A stretch of DNA of 64,000 nucleotides from Nematostella vectensis (Eukaryota; Cnidaria; Anthozoa; Actiniaria; Edwardsiidae), in NCBI RefSeq assembly GCF_932526225.1, contig NC_064044.1, positions 191,001 through 255,000 of the forward strand, written 5' to 3'. Position numbers and translations under genes: made by a program. Of this stretch, positions 36,741 through 50,773 are shown one piece after another. The notes beneath the pieces are model-generated. The model was not told the DNA's origin. It saw only the letters and a list, made by a program, of their open reading frames with translations, and ran no database searches. Numbering within the stretch: position 1 is the first letter of the stretch; each line of letters begins with the position of its first letter.

Positions 36741-38737
36741 ATTCCCCTCCCCCTCTAAAAAAGAAAATAATAATAATAATAGAACAAAACTAAAAAGAAA
36801 ACAAACATAACAGAGACCCCCACCAACAATTTTGATTTTTTTTACTTTCCTTTAAAAGGGGAGTGTCATGGTTAAGAGATTTGCAATAGCTATAGAGCCC
36901 TGACACAATGAACTTCAGTGAAATTCTAATACTGACTTATGAGCTTTTGGTACATGTGGGAGACTTTAAACAAAACAAACAAAATGACCACAAACTGTCA
37001 ATTAACATAGTTTGCAATATAATATTGCATATTATTTAATAAGGTATTCACAGCTTTTAAAAAGTTCAACTGTTTGTTGACACTTAAAAGCCTACAATAA
37101 TCACTGACTCCAGACATGCGCAGTACTATGCTGCTGCCCCTTTAAAGTGAAATACAGCTTTACTTAGTCAGCGTAGACAAAATTGCGGATTTTGTCAATA
37201 TTCTAATATGAAGATGTCAATATTCTCCCCCCTTACGTCTTTATTTCTATTTATTTTATGATTTTCACATGATACCAAAACAGCGTCTTTTTTCTTCGCT
37301 AATTTGATGTCATGTACACAATAAAAGAGATGCGCCCGTGCGCATGGCGAGTCCCCAAGGGACCCAAGACGCCCAAATAGACCTCTATTTTTTGTCATCC
37401 ACAATCTCGGCGAGCTGTGCGTGGCGTAACCGTATTACAGGCCTGGGATCCTGGTTATTGTCCTCCCCATTAATGCGCGGGTTGGGATAACCTTGCAAGA
37501 GTGTTGTACAGCATATTCGCTCGGAAATATCGGTACTTGGGGCCTTCGGGTTCTTTACAGCCTTCCGTAAAAGCCTTGTGCTCCATACCGATTGGGTAAT
37601 CCGTATGTGTGGTTTCCGTTTTGTTCTTCAGACCGGGTTCGATCCCAGGCCAATGGGCTTTTTTTTTAGTTCCTTTTTTTTTCTTTGTGCTGGACCCCCT
37701 TAATCCTGATAGGTTTTGCGCAAAAATAATAAAAAAGTGAGTTTGCAAAATAAGCTTGCTAGCTTTATTGATTATATGTATTCAATTTGTTCCTAGGAAG
37801 TTAACAAAAAACACAAAGCAAAGAGTTTGAGGAAGTAAACAAGTATGTGAACTTTAATGTTCTATTTGAAGGGGTGCATTTTGTACAGGGAAGCATACAT
37901 AGAATGCTTAACTGGTGGAGAGGGAAGAGGTAAAAGTTTATTGAGCATAATTTCAACAATAGCAGGGGGAAGAGAGGGGCACTCTCTTCATACAATATTG
38001 CAGTTGTTACCTATTATTAAATAAGTTTGTAACATGTCTTTCTTTTTAAGCAAGGTCTATTTCTGAGACAAGCAAACTCAAGTAAGGCTGTTGAAATAAC
38101 AGGTGAGTGTTAAAAGAAAAACAATTATCTGATTAGAAAACTACTGTAGATTCCTTTGCACCAAAATAAGAACAAACTTCATTTTGTTTGTTATTTATGA
38201 GGAACGAGATGAGCTCTACAAAGCCATAAAGAAATATGTATTGCTCATCTAAATTATACAAGTAAATAATAATATTAAAAAAGAACTACTGTAAGTAATT
38301 AGAGTGGTTTTCATTAACCCGTGAAACAAAGTGTGATAGTTAAACGGTAATAGTTAGTAAAACACAAAAAAGTACAATAGAATCAGATCACCACAAAGTG
38401 TAATACGCTAAAGCGTAGTTCACGGGTTAATGAAGGTTTTGACATTTCAACCTTACATCCACATGAAAGTAATGCCTAATATCGAGTGCCCTACAGTAAG
38501 TGTTTTGCAGTCAAGTTGTTTTCTGTTAGTAGGTAAAAAAATATTCTAAATAATAGTAATCATAGCTATTGTCACCACTTACACATATAGAACTTGTAAT
38601 TAAAAGAAAGAAAAAAATATATATATGCAGTCAAACAACAGAATTGCATGATAACCTTGAATATATTGAATAAAGGACTGCAAAAAAACATCTTTTGTAC
38701 TAGTTGCTTGAATTGACCCTTGGCTATTTTTAGCGGA
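36741..38737 (+). repeat. Unit 19, subtype A2
   Basis: 1997 bp. B box 37636-37646; TTAA element 38314-38430. A short A run (AATAATAAAAAAGTG) is shared only with unit 22. GTGCTCCATACC has lost one base within the core. Confidence 0.97.
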
Positions 38738-40740
38738 ATTCCCCTCCCCCTCTAAAAATGAAAATAATAATAATAACAATAGAACAAAACTAAAAAGAAA
38801 ACAAACATAACAGAGACCCCCACCAACAATTTTGATTTTTTTTACTTTCCTTTAAAAGGGGAGTGTCATGGTTAAGAGATTTGCAATAGCTCTAGAGCCC
38901 TGACACAATGAACTTCAGTGAAATTCTAATACTGACTTATGAGCTTTTGGTACATTAGGGAGACTTTAAACAAAACAAAAAAAATGACCACAAACTGTCA
39001 ATTAACATAGTTTTCAATATAATATTGCATATTATTTAATAAGGTATTCACAGCTTTTAAAAAGTTCAACTGTTTGTTGACACTTAAAAGCCTACAATAA
39101 TCACTGACTCCAGACATGCGCAGTACTATGCTGCTGCCCCTTTAAAGTGAAATACAGCTTTACTTAGTCAGCGTAGACAAAATTGCGGATTTTGTCAATA
39201 TTCTAATATGAAGATGTCAATATTCTCCCCCCTTACGTCTTTATTTCTATTTATTTTATGATTTTTACATGATACCAAAACAGCGTCTTTTTTCTTCGCT
39301 AATTTGATGTCATGTACACAATAAAAGAGATGCGCCCGTGCGCATGGCGAGTCCCCAAGGGACCCAAGACGCCCAAATAGACCTCTATTTTTTGTCATCC
39401 ACAATCTCGGCGAGCTGTGCGTGGCGTAACCGTATTACAGGCCTGGGATCCTGGTTATTGTCCTCCCCATTAATGCGCGGGTTGGGATAACCTTGCAAGA
39501 GTGTTGTACAGCATATTCGCTCGGAAATATCGGTACTTGGGGCCTTCGGGTTCTTTACAGCCTTCCGTAAAAGCCTTGTGCTGCCATACCGATTGGGTAA
39601 TCCGTATGTATGGTTTCCGTTTTGTTCTTCAGACCGGGTTCGATCCCAGGCCAATGGGCTTTTTTTTTTAGTTCGTTTTTTTTCTTTGTGCTGGACCCCC
39701 TTAATCCTGATAGGTTTTGCGCAAAAATAATAAAAAAAGTGAGTTTGCAAAATAAGCTTGCTAGATTTATTGATTATATGTATTCAATTTGTTCCTAGGA
39801 AGTTAACAAAAAACACAAAGCAAAGAGTTTGAGGAAGTAAAAAAGTATGTGAACTTTAATGTTCTATTTAAAGGGGTGCATTTTGTACAGGGAAGCATAC
39901 GTAGAATGCTTAACTGGTGGAGAGGGAAGAGGTAAAAGTTTATTGAGCATAATTTCAATAATAGCAGGGGGAAGAGAGGGGCACTCTCTTCATACAATAT
40001 TGCAGTTGTTACCTATTATTAAATAAGTTTGTAACATGTCTTTGTTTATTAAGCAAGGTCTATTTCTGAGACAAGCAAACTCAAGTAAGGCTGTTGAAAT
40101 AACAGGTGAGTGTTAAAAGAAAAACAATTATCTGATTAGAAAACTACTGTAGATTCCTTTGCACCAAAATAAGAACAAACTTCATTTTGTTTGTTATTTA
40201 TGAGGAACGAGATGAGCTCTACAAAGCCATAAAGAAATATGTATTGCAAATCTAAATTATACAAGTAAATAATAATATTAAAAAAGAACTACTGTAAGTA
40301 ATTAGAGTGGTTTTCATTAACCCGTGAAACAAAGTGTGATAGTTAAACGGTAATAGTTAGTAAAACACAAAAAAGTACAATAGAATCAGATCACCACAAA
40401 GTGTAATACGCTAAAGCGTAGTTCACGGGTTAATGAAGGTTTTGACATTTCAACCTTACATCCACATGAAAGTAATGCCTAATATCGAGTGCCCTACAGT
40501 AAGTGTTTTGCAGTCAAGTTGTTTTCTGTTAGTAGGTAAAAAAATATTCTAAATAATAGTAATCATAGCTATTGTCACCACTTACACATATAGAACTTGT
40601 AATTAAAAGAAAGAAAAAAATATATATATGCAGTCAAACAACAGAATTGCATGATAACCTTGAATATATTGAATAAAGGACTGCAAAAAAACATCTTTTG
40701 TACTAGTTGCTTGAATTGACCCTTGGCTATTTTTAGCTGA
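38738..40740 (+). repeat. Unit 20, mosaic B head to A
   Basis: 2003 bp. B box 39637-39647; TTAA element 40317-40433. B-type head with ACATTAGGGAG, then AAGTGAAATACAGC and TTTTTACATG as in unit 17, and an A-type 3' half. The left junction reads GCGGAATTC. Confidence 0.97.
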
Positions 40741-42752
40741 ATTCCCCTCCCCCTCTAAAAATGAAAATAATAATAATAATAATAGAACAAAACTAAAAAG
40801 AAAACAAACATAACAGAGACCCCCACCAACAATTTTGATTTTTTTTACTTTCCTTTAAAAGGGGAGTGTCATGGTTAAGAGATTTGCAATAGCTCTAGAG
40901 CCCTGACACAATGAACTTCAGTGAAATTCTAATACTGACTTATGAGCTTTTGGTACATTAGGGAGACTTTAAACAAAACAAAAAAAATGACCACAAACTG
41001 TCAATTAACATAGTTTTCAATATAATATTGCATATTATTTAATAAGGTATTCACAGCTTTTAAAAAGTTCAACTGTTTGTTGACACTTAAAAGCCTACAA
41101 TAATCACTGACTCCAGACATGCGCAGTACTATGCTGCTGCCCCTTTAAAGTAAAATACACTTTACTTAGTCAGCGTAGACAAAATTGCGGATTTTGTCAA
41201 TATTCTAATATGAAGATGTCAATATTCTCCCCCTTACGTCTTTATTTCTATTTATTTTATGATTTTCACATGATACCAAAACAGCGTCTTTTTTCTTCGC
41301 TAATTTGATGTCATGTACACAATAAAAGAGATGCGCCAGTGCGCATGGCGAGTCCCCAAGGGACCCAAGACGCCCAAATAGACCTCTATTTTTTGTCATC
41401 CACAATCTTGGCGAGCTGTGCGTGGCGTAACCGTATTACAGGCCTGGGATCCTGGTTATTGTCCTCCCCATTAATGCGCGGTTTGGGATAACCTTGCAAG
41501 AGTGTTGTACAGCATATTCGCTCGGAAATATCGGTGCTTGGGGCCTTCGGGTTCTTTACAGCCTTCCGTAAAAGCCTTGTGCTGCCATACCGATTGGGTA
41601 ATCCGTATGTATGGTTTCCGTTTTGTTCTTCAGACCGGGTTCGATCCCAGGCCAATGGGCTTTTTTTTTAGTTCGTTTTTTTTTCTTTGTGCTGGACCCC
41701 CTTAATTCTGATAGGTTTTGCGCAAAAATAATAAAAAAAGTGAGTTTGCAAAATAAGCTTGCTAGATTTATTGATTATATGTATTCAATTTGTTCCTAGG
41801 AAGTTAACAAAAAACACAAAGCAAAGAGTTTGAGGAAGTAAAAAAGTATGTGAACTTTAATGTTCTATTTGAAGGGGTGCATTTTGTACAGGGAAGCATA
41901 CATAGAATGCTTAACTGGTGGAGAGGGAAGAGGTAAAAGTTTATTGAGCATAATTTCAACAATAGCAGGGGGAAGAGAGGGGCACTCTCTTCATACAATA
42001 TTGCAGTTGTTACCTATTATTAAATAAGTTTGTAACATGTCTTTGTTTATTAAGCAAGGTCTATTTCTGAGACAAGCAAACTCAAGTAAGGCTGTTGAAA
42101 TAACAGGTGAGTGTTAAAAGAAAAACAATTATCTGATTAGAAAACTACTGTAGATTCCTTTACACCAAAATAAGAACAAACTTCATTTTGTTTGTTATTT
42201 ATGAGGAACGAGATGAGCTCTACAAAGCCATAAAGAAATATGTATTGCTCATCTAAATTATACAAGTAAATGATAATATTAAAAAAGAACTACTGTAAGT
42301 AATTAGAGTGGTTTTCATTAACCCGTGAAACAAAGTGTGATAGTTAAACGGTAATAGTTAGTAAAACACAAAAAAGAACAATAGAATCAGATCACCACAA
42401 AGTGTAATACGCTAAAGCATAGTTCACGGGTTAATGAAGGTTTTGACATTTCAACCTTACATCCACATGAAAGTAATGCCTAATATCGAGTGCCCTACAG
42501 TAACTGTTTTGCAGTCAAGTTGTTTTCTGTTAGTAGGTAAAAAAATATTCTAAATAATAGTAATCATAGCTATGGTCACCACTTACACATATAGAACTTG
42601 TAATGAAAAGAAAGAAAAAATATATATATATTTATATATATGCAGTCAAACAACAGAATTGCATGATAACCTTGAATATATTGAATAAAGGACTGCAAAA
42701 AAACATCTTTTGTACTAGTTGCTTGAATTGACCCTTGGCTATTTTTAGCTGA
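40741..42752 (+). repeat. Unit 21, subtype B
   Basis: 2012 bp. B box 41638-41648; TTAA element 42318-42434. Closely related to unit 18, including the CAGT hairpin loop. Confidence 0.97.
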
Positions 42753-44750
42753 ATTCCCCTCCCCCTCTAAAAAAGAAAATAATAATAATAATAGAACAAA
42801 ACTAAAAAGAAAACAAACATAACAGAGACCCCCACCAACAATTTTGATTTTTTTTACTTTCCTTTAAAAGGGGAGTGTCATGGTTAAGAGATTTGCAATA
42901 GCTATAGAGCCCTGACACAATGAACTTCAGTGAAATTCTAATACTGACTTATGAGCTTTTGGTACATGTGGGAGACTTTAAACAAAACAAACAAAATGAC
43001 CACAAACTGTCAATTAACATAGTTTGCAATATAATATTGCATATTATTTAATAAGGTATTCACAGCTTTTAAAAAGTTCAACTGTTTGTTGACACTTAAA
43101 AGCCTACAATAATCACTGACTCCAGACATGCGCAGTACTATGCTGCTGCCCCTTTAAAGTGAAATACAGCTTTACTTAGTCAGCGTAGACAAAATTGCGG
43201 ATTTTGTCAATATTCTAATATGAAGATGTCAATATTCTCCCCCCTTACGTCTTTATTTCTATTTATTTTATGATTTTCACATGATACCAAAACAGCGTCT
43301 TTTTTCTTCGCTAATTTGATGTCATGTACACAATAAAAGAGATGCGCCCGTGCGCATGGCGAGTCCCCAAGGGACCCAAGACGCCCAAATAGACCTCTAT
43401 TTTTTGTCATCCACAATCTCTGCGAGCTGTGCGTGGCGTAACCGTATTACAGGCCTGGGATCCTGGTTATTGTCCTCCCCATTAATGCGCGGGTTGGGAT
43501 AACCTTGCAAGAGTGTTGTACAGCATATTCGCTCGGAAATATCGGTACTTGGGGCCTTCGGGTTCTTTACAGCCTTCCGTAAAAGCCTTGTGCTGCCATA
43601 CCGATTGGGTAATCCGTATGTGTGGTTTCCGTTTTGTTCTTCAGACCGGGTTCGATCCCAGGCCAATGGGCTTTTTTTTTAGTTCCTTTTTTTTTCTTTG
43701 TGCTGGACCCCCTTAATCCTGATAGGTTTTGCGCAAAAATAATAAAAAAGTGAGTTTGCAAAATAAGCTTGCTAGCTTTATTGATTATATGTATTCAATT
43801 TGTTCCTAGGAAGTTAACAAAAAACACAAAGCAAAGAGTTTGAGGAAGTAAACAAGTATGTGAACTTTAATGTTCTATTTGAAGGGGTGCATTTTGTACA
43901 GGGAAGCATACATAGAATGCTTAACTGGTGGAGAGGGAAGAGGTAAAAGTTTATTGAGCATAATTTCAACAATAGCAGGGGGAAGAGAGGGGCACTCTCT
44001 TCATACAATATTGCAGTTGTTACCTATTATTAAATAAGTTTGTAACATGTCTTTCTTTTTAAGCAAGGTCTATTTCTGAGACAAGCAAACTCAAGTAAGG
44101 CTGTTGAAATAACAGGTGAGTGTTAAAAGAAAAACAATTATCTGATTAGAAAACTTCTGTAGATTCCTTTGCACCAAAATAAGAACAAACTTCATTTTGT
44201 TTGTTATTTATGAGGAACGAGATGAGCTCTACAAAGCCATAAAGAAATATGTATTGCTCATCTAAATTATACAAGTAAATAATAATATTAAAAAAGAACT
44301 ACTGTAAGTAATTAGAGTGGTTTTCATTAACCCGTGAAACAAAGTGTGATAGTTAAACGGTAATAGTTAGTAAAACACAAAAAAGTACAATAGAATCAGA
44401 TCACCACAAAGTGTAATACGCTAAAGCGTAGTTCACGGGTTAATGAAGGTTTTGACATTTCAACCTTACATCCACATGAAAGTAATGCCTAATATCGAGT
44501 GCCCTACAGTAAGTGTTTTGCAGTCAAGTTGTTTTCTGTTAGTAGGTAAAAAAATATTCTAAATAATAGTAATCATAGCTATTGTCACCACTTACACATA
44601 TAGAACTTGTAATTAAAAGAAAGAAAAAAATATATATATGCAGTCAAACAACAGAATTGCATGATAACCTTGAATATATTGAATAAAGGACTGCAAAAAA
44701 ACATCTTTTGTACTAGTTGCTTGAATTGACCCTTGGCTATTTTTAGCTGA
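42753..44750 (+). repeat. Unit 22, subtype A2
   Basis: 1998 bp. B box 43649-43659; TTAA element 44327-44443. Shares the short A run of unit 19. Private ATCTCTGCG and AAACTTCTGTAG. Confidence 0.97.
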
Positions 44751-46762
44751 ATTCCCCTCCCCCTCTAAAAATGAAAATAATAATAATAATAATAGAACAA
44801 AACTAAAAAGAAAACAAACATAACAGAGACCCCCACCAACAATTTTGATTTTTTTTACTTTCCTTTAAAAGGGGAGTGTCATGGTTAAGAGATTTGCAAT
44901 AGCTCTAGAGCCCTGACACAATGAACTTCAGTGAAATTCTAATACTGACTTATGAGCTTTTGGTACATTAGGGAGACTTTAAACAAAACAAAAAAAATGA
45001 CCACAAACTGTCAATTAACATAGTTTTCAATATAATATTGCATATTATTTAATAAGGTATTCACAGCTTTTAAAAAGTTCAACTGTTTGTTGACACTTAA
45101 AAGCCTACAATAATCACTGACTCCAGACATGCGCAGTACTATGCTGCTGCCCCTTTAAAGTAAAATACACTTTACTTAGTCAGCGTAGACAAAATTGCGG
45201 ATTTTTTCAATATTCTAATATGAAGATGTCAATATTCTCCCCCTTACGTCTTTATTTCTATTTATTTTATGATTTTCACATGATACCAAAACAGCGTCTT
45301 TTTTCTTCGCTAATTTGATGTCATGTACACAATAAAAGAGATGCGCCCGTGCGCATGGCGAGTCCCCAAGGGACCCAAGACGCCCAAATAGACCTCTATT
45401 TTTTGTCATCCACAATCTTGGCGAGCTGTGCGTGGCGTAACCGTATTACAGGCCTGGGATCCTGGTTATTGTCCTCCCCATTAATGCGCGGTTTGGGATA
45501 ACCTTGCAAGAGTGTTGTACAGCATATTCGCTCGGAAATATCGGTGCTTGGGGCCTTCGGGTTCTTTACAGCCTTCCGTAAAAGCCTTGTGCTGCCATAC
45601 CGATTGGGTAATCCGTATGTATGGTTTCCGTTTTGTTCTTCAGACCGGGTTCTATCCCAGGCCAATGGGCTTTTTTTTTAGTTCCTTTTTTTTTCTTTGT
45701 GCTGGACCCCCTTAATTCTGATAGGTTTTGCGCAAAAATAATAAAAAAAGTGAGTTTGCAAAATTAGCTTGCTAGATTTATTGATTATATGTATTCAATT
45801 TGTTCCTAGGAAGTTAACAAAAAACACAAAGCAAAGAGTTTGAGGAAGTAAAAAAGTATGTGAACTTTAATGTTCTATTTGAAGGGGTGCATTTTGTACA
45901 GGGAAGCATACATAGAATGCTTAACTGGTGGAGAGGGAAGAGGTAAAAGTTTATTGAGCATAATTTCAATAATAGCAGGGGGAAGAGAGGGGCACTCTCT
46001 TCATACAATATTGCAGTTGTTACCTATTATTAAATAAGTTTGTAACATGTCTTTGTTTATTAAGCAAGGTCTATTTCTGAGACAAGCAAACTCAAGTAAG
46101 GCTGTTGAAATAACAGGTGAGTGTTAAAAGAAAAACAATTATCTGATTAGAAAACTACTGTAGATTCCTTTGCACCAAAATAAGAACAAACTTTATTTTG
46201 TTTGTTAGTTATGAGGAACGAGATGAGCTCTACAAAGCCATAAAGAAATATGTATTGCTCATCTAAATTATACAAGTAAATAATAATATTAAAAAAGAAC
46301 TACTGTAAGTAATTAGAGTGGTTTTCATTAACCCGTGAAACAAAGTGTGATAGTTAAACGGTAATAGTTAGTAAAACACAAAAAAGTACAATAGAATCAG
46401 ATCACCACAAAGTGTAATACGCTAAAGCGTAGTTCACGGGTTAATGAAGGTTTTGACATTTCAACCTTACATCCACATGAAAGTAATGCCTAATATCGAG
46501 TGCCCTACAGTAACTGTTTTGCAGTCAAGTTGTTTTCTGTTAGTAGGTAAAAAAATATTCTAAATAATAGTAATCATAGCTATGGTCACCACTTACACAT
46601 ATAGAACTTGTAATGAAAAGAAAGAAAAAATATATATATATTTATATATATGCAGTCAAACAACAGAATTGCATGATAACCTTGAATATATTGAATAAAG
46701 GACTGCAAAAAAACATCTTTTGTACTAGTTGCTTGAATTGACCCTTGGCTATTTTTAGCTGA
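44751..46762 (+). repeat. Unit 23, B-type mosaic with damaged B box
   Basis: 2012 bp. B-box position 45648-45658 reads GGTTCTATCCC, losing the conserved G. TTAA element 46328-46444. B-type head and AT tail flank an interior A-like patch (AATAATAA, GTACAATAG, GCTAAAGCG). Confidence 0.97.
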
Positions 46763-48761
46763 ATTCCCCTCCCCCTCTAAAAAAGAAAATAATAATAATA
46801 ATAGAACAAAACTAAAAAGAAAACAAACATAACAGAGACCCCCACCAACAATTTTGATTTTTTTTACTTTCCTTTAAAAGGGGAGTGTCATGGTTAAGAG
46901 ATTTGCAATAGCTATAGAGCCCTGACACAATGAACTTCAGTGAAATTCTAATACTGACTTATGATCTTTTGGTACATGTGGGAGACTTTAAACAAAACAA
47001 ACAAAATGACCACAAACTGTCAATTAACATAGTTTGCAATATAATATTGCATATTATTTAATAAGGTATTCACAGCTTTTAAAAAGTTCAACTGTTTGTT
47101 GACACTTAAAAGCCTACAATAATCACTGACTCCAGACATGCGCAGTACTATGCTGCTGCCCCTTTAAAGTGAAATACAGCTTTACTTAGTCAGCGTAGAC
47201 AAAATTGCGGATTTTGTCAATATTCTAATATGAAGATGTCAATATTCTCCCCCCTTACGTCTTTATTTCTATTTATTTTATGATTTTCACATGATACCAA
47301 AACAGCGTCTTTTTTCTTCGCTAATTTGATGTCATGTACACAATAAAAGAGATGCGCCCGTGCGCATGGCGAGTCCCCAAGGGACCCAAGACGCCCAAAT
47401 AGACCTCTATTTTTTGTCATCCACAATCTCGGCGAGCTGTGCGTGGCGTAACCGTATTACAGGCCTGGGATCCTGGTTATTGTCCTCCCCATTAATGCGC
47501 GGGTTGGGATAACCTTGCAAGAGTGTTGTACAGCATATTCGCTCGGAAATATCGGTACTTGGGGCCTTCGGGTTCTTTACAGCCTTCCGTAAAAGCCTTG
47601 TGCTGCCATACCGATTGGGTAATCCGTATGTGTGGTTTCCGTTTTGTTCTTCAGACCGGGTTCGATCCCAGGCCAATGGGCTTTTTTTTTAGTTCCTTTT
47701 TTTTTCTTTGTGCTGGACCCCCTTAATCCTGATAGGTTTTGCGCAAAAATAATAAAAAAAGTGAGTTTGCAAAATAAGCTTGCTAGCTTTATTGATTATA
47801 TGTATTCAATTTGTTCCTAGGAAGTTAACAAAAAACACAAAGCAAAGAGTTTGAGGAAGTAAACAAGTATGTGAACTTTAATGTTCTATTTGAAGGGGTG
47901 CATTTTGTACAGGGAAGCATACATAGAATGCTTAACTGGTGGAGAGGGAAGAGGTAAAAGTTTATTGAGCATAATTTCAACAATAGCAGGGGGAAGAGAG
48001 GGGCACTCTCTTCATACAATATTGCAGTTGTTACCTATTATTAAATAAGTTTGTAACATGTCTTTCTTTTTAAGCAAGGTCTATTTCTGAGACAAGCAAA
48101 CTCAAGTAAGGCTGTTGAAATAACAGGTGAGTGTTAAAAGAAAAACAATTATCTGATTAGAAAACTACTGTAGATTCCTTTGCACCAAAATAAGAACAAA
48201 CTTCATTTTGTTTGTTATTTATGAGGAACGAGATGAGCTCTACAAAGCCATAAAGAAATATGTATTGCTCATCTAAATTATACAAGTAAATAATAATATT
48301 AAAAACGAACTACTGTAAGTAATTAGAGTGGTTTTCATTAACCCGTGAAACAAAGTGTGATAGTTAAACGGTAATAGTTAGTAAAACACAAAAAAGTACA
48401 ATAGAATCAGATCACCACAAAGTGTAATACGCTAAAGCGTAGTTCACGGGTTAATGAAGGTTTTGACATTTCAACCTTACATCCACATGAAAGTAATGCC
48501 TAATATCGAGTGCCCTACAGTAAGTGTTTTGCAGTCAAGTTGTTTTCTGTTAGTAGGTAAAAAAATATTCTAAATAATAGTAATCATAGCTATTGTCACC
48601 ACTTACACATATAGAACTTGTAATTAAAAGAAAGAAAAAAATATATATATGCAGTCAAACAACAGAATTGCATGATAACCTTGAATATATTGAATAAAGG
48701 ACTGCAAAAAAACATCTTTTGTACTAGTTGCTTGAATTGACCCTTGGCTATTTTTAGCTGA
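46763..48761 (+). repeat. Unit 24, subtype A2
   Basis: 1999 bp. B box 47659-47669; TTAA element 48338-48454. Same length and markers as unit 13, 22,059 bp upstream. Private ATGATCTTTT. Confidence 0.97.
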
Positions 48762-50773
48762 ATTCCCCTCCCCCTCTAAAAATGAAAATAATAATAATAA
48801 TAATAGAACAAAACTAAAAAGAAAACAAACATAACAGAGACCCCCACCAACAATTTTGATTTTTTTTACTTTCCTTTAAAAGGGGAGTGTCATGGTTAAG
48901 AGATTTGCAATAGCTCTAGAGCCCTGACACAATGAACTTCAGTGAAATTCTAATACTGACTTATGAGCTTTTGGTACATTAGGGAGACTTTAAACAAAAC
49001 AAAAAAAATGACCACAAACTGTCAATTAACATAGTTTTCAATATAATATTGCATATTATTTAATAAGGTATTCACAGCTTTTAAAAAGTTCAACTGTTTG
49101 TTGACACTTAAAAGCCTACAATAATCACTGACTCCAGACATGCGCAGTACTATGCTGCTGCCCCTTTAAAGTAAAATACACTTTACTTAGTCAGCGTATA
49201 CAAAATTGCGGATTTTGTCAATATTCTAATATGAAGATGTCAATATTCTCCCCCTTACGTCTTTATTTCTATTTATTTTATGATTTTCACATGATACCAA
49301 AACAGCGTCTTTTTTCTTCGCTAATTTGATGTCATGTACACAATAAAAGAGATGCGCCCGTGCGCATGGCGAGTCCCCAAGGGACCCAAGACGCCCAAAT
49401 AGACCTCTATTTTTTGTCATCCACAATCTTGGCGAGCTGTGCGTGGCGTAACCGTATTACAGGCCTGGGATCCTGGTTATTGTCCTCCCCATTAATGCGC
49501 GGTTTGGGATAACCTTGCAAGAGTGTTGTACAGCATATTCGCTCGGAAATATCGGTGCTTGGGGCCTTCGGGTTCTTTACAGCCTTCCGTAAAAGCCTTG
49601 TGCTGCCATACCGATTGGGTAATCCGTATGTATGGTTTCCGTTTTGTTCTTCAGACCGGGTTCGATCCCAGGCCAATGGGCTTTTTTTTTAGTTCGTTTT
49701 TTTTTCTTTGTGCTGGACCCCCTTAATTCTGATAGGTTTTGCGCAAAAATAATAAAAAAAGTGAGTTTGCAAAATATGCTTGCTAGATTTATTGATTATA
49801 TGTATTCAATTTGTTCCTAGGAAGTTAACAAAAAACACAAAGCAAAGAGTTTGAGGAAGTAAACAAGTATGTGAACTTTAATGTTCTATTTGAAGGGGTG
49901 CATTTTGTACAGGGAAGCATACATAGAATGCTTAACTGGTGGAGAGGGAAGAGGTAAAAGTTTATTGAGCATAATTTCAATAATAGCAGGGGGAAGAGAG
50001 GGGCACTCTCTTCATACAATATTGCAGTTGTTACCTATTATTAAATAAGTTTGTAACATGTCTTTGTTTATTAAGCAAGGTCTATTTCTGAGACAAGCAA
50101 ACTCAAGTAAGGCTGTTGAAATAACAGGTGAGTGTTAAAAGAAAAACAATTATCTGATTAGAAAACTACTGTAGATTCCTTTACACCAAAATAAGAACAA
50201 ACTTTATTTTGTTTGTTATTTATGAGGAACGAGATGAGCTCTACAAAGCCATAAAGAAATATGTATTGCTCATCTAAATTATACAAGTAAATGATAATAT
50301 TAAAAAAGAACTACTGTAAGTAATTAGAGTGGTTTTCATTAACCCGTGAAACAAAGTGTGATAGTTAAATGGTAATAGTTAGTAAAACACAAAAAAGAAC
50401 AATAGAATCAGATCACCACAAAGTGTAATACGCTAAAGCATAGTTCACGGGTTAATGAAGGTTTTGACATTTCAACCTTACATCCACATGAAAGTAATGC
50501 CTAATATCGAGTGCCCTACAGTAACTGTTTTGCAGTCAAGTTGTTTTCTGTTAGTAGGTAAAAAAATATTCTAAATAATAGTAATCATAGCTATGGTCAC
50601 CACTTACACATATAGAACTTGTAATGAAAAGAAAGAAAAAATATATATATATTTATATATATGCAGTCAAACAACAGAATTGCATGATAACCTTGAATAT
50701 ATTGAATAAAGGACTGCAAAAAAACATCTTTTGTACTAGTTGCTTGAATTGACCCTTGGCTATTTTTAGCTGA
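48762..50773 (+). repeat. Unit 25, subtype B
   Basis: 2012 bp. B box 49659-49669; TTAA element 50339-50455. Shares AAATATGCTTG only with unit 14 and TTAAATGG with units 14 and 16. Confidence 0.97.

Larger units (their letters stand above)
32729..44750 (+). repeat. Duplicated A-B-A2 trimer (units 17-19 and 20-22)
   Basis: 32729-38737 and 38738-44750 are successive copies of a three-unit block of 6009 and 6013 bp. Pairs 17/20 and 19/22 each share a variant found nowhere else in the window (TTTTTACATG; AATAATAAAAAAGTG). Units 18 and 21 are both B with the CAGT loop. The head of unit 20 was replaced by B-type sequence afterwards. Confidence 0.85.
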
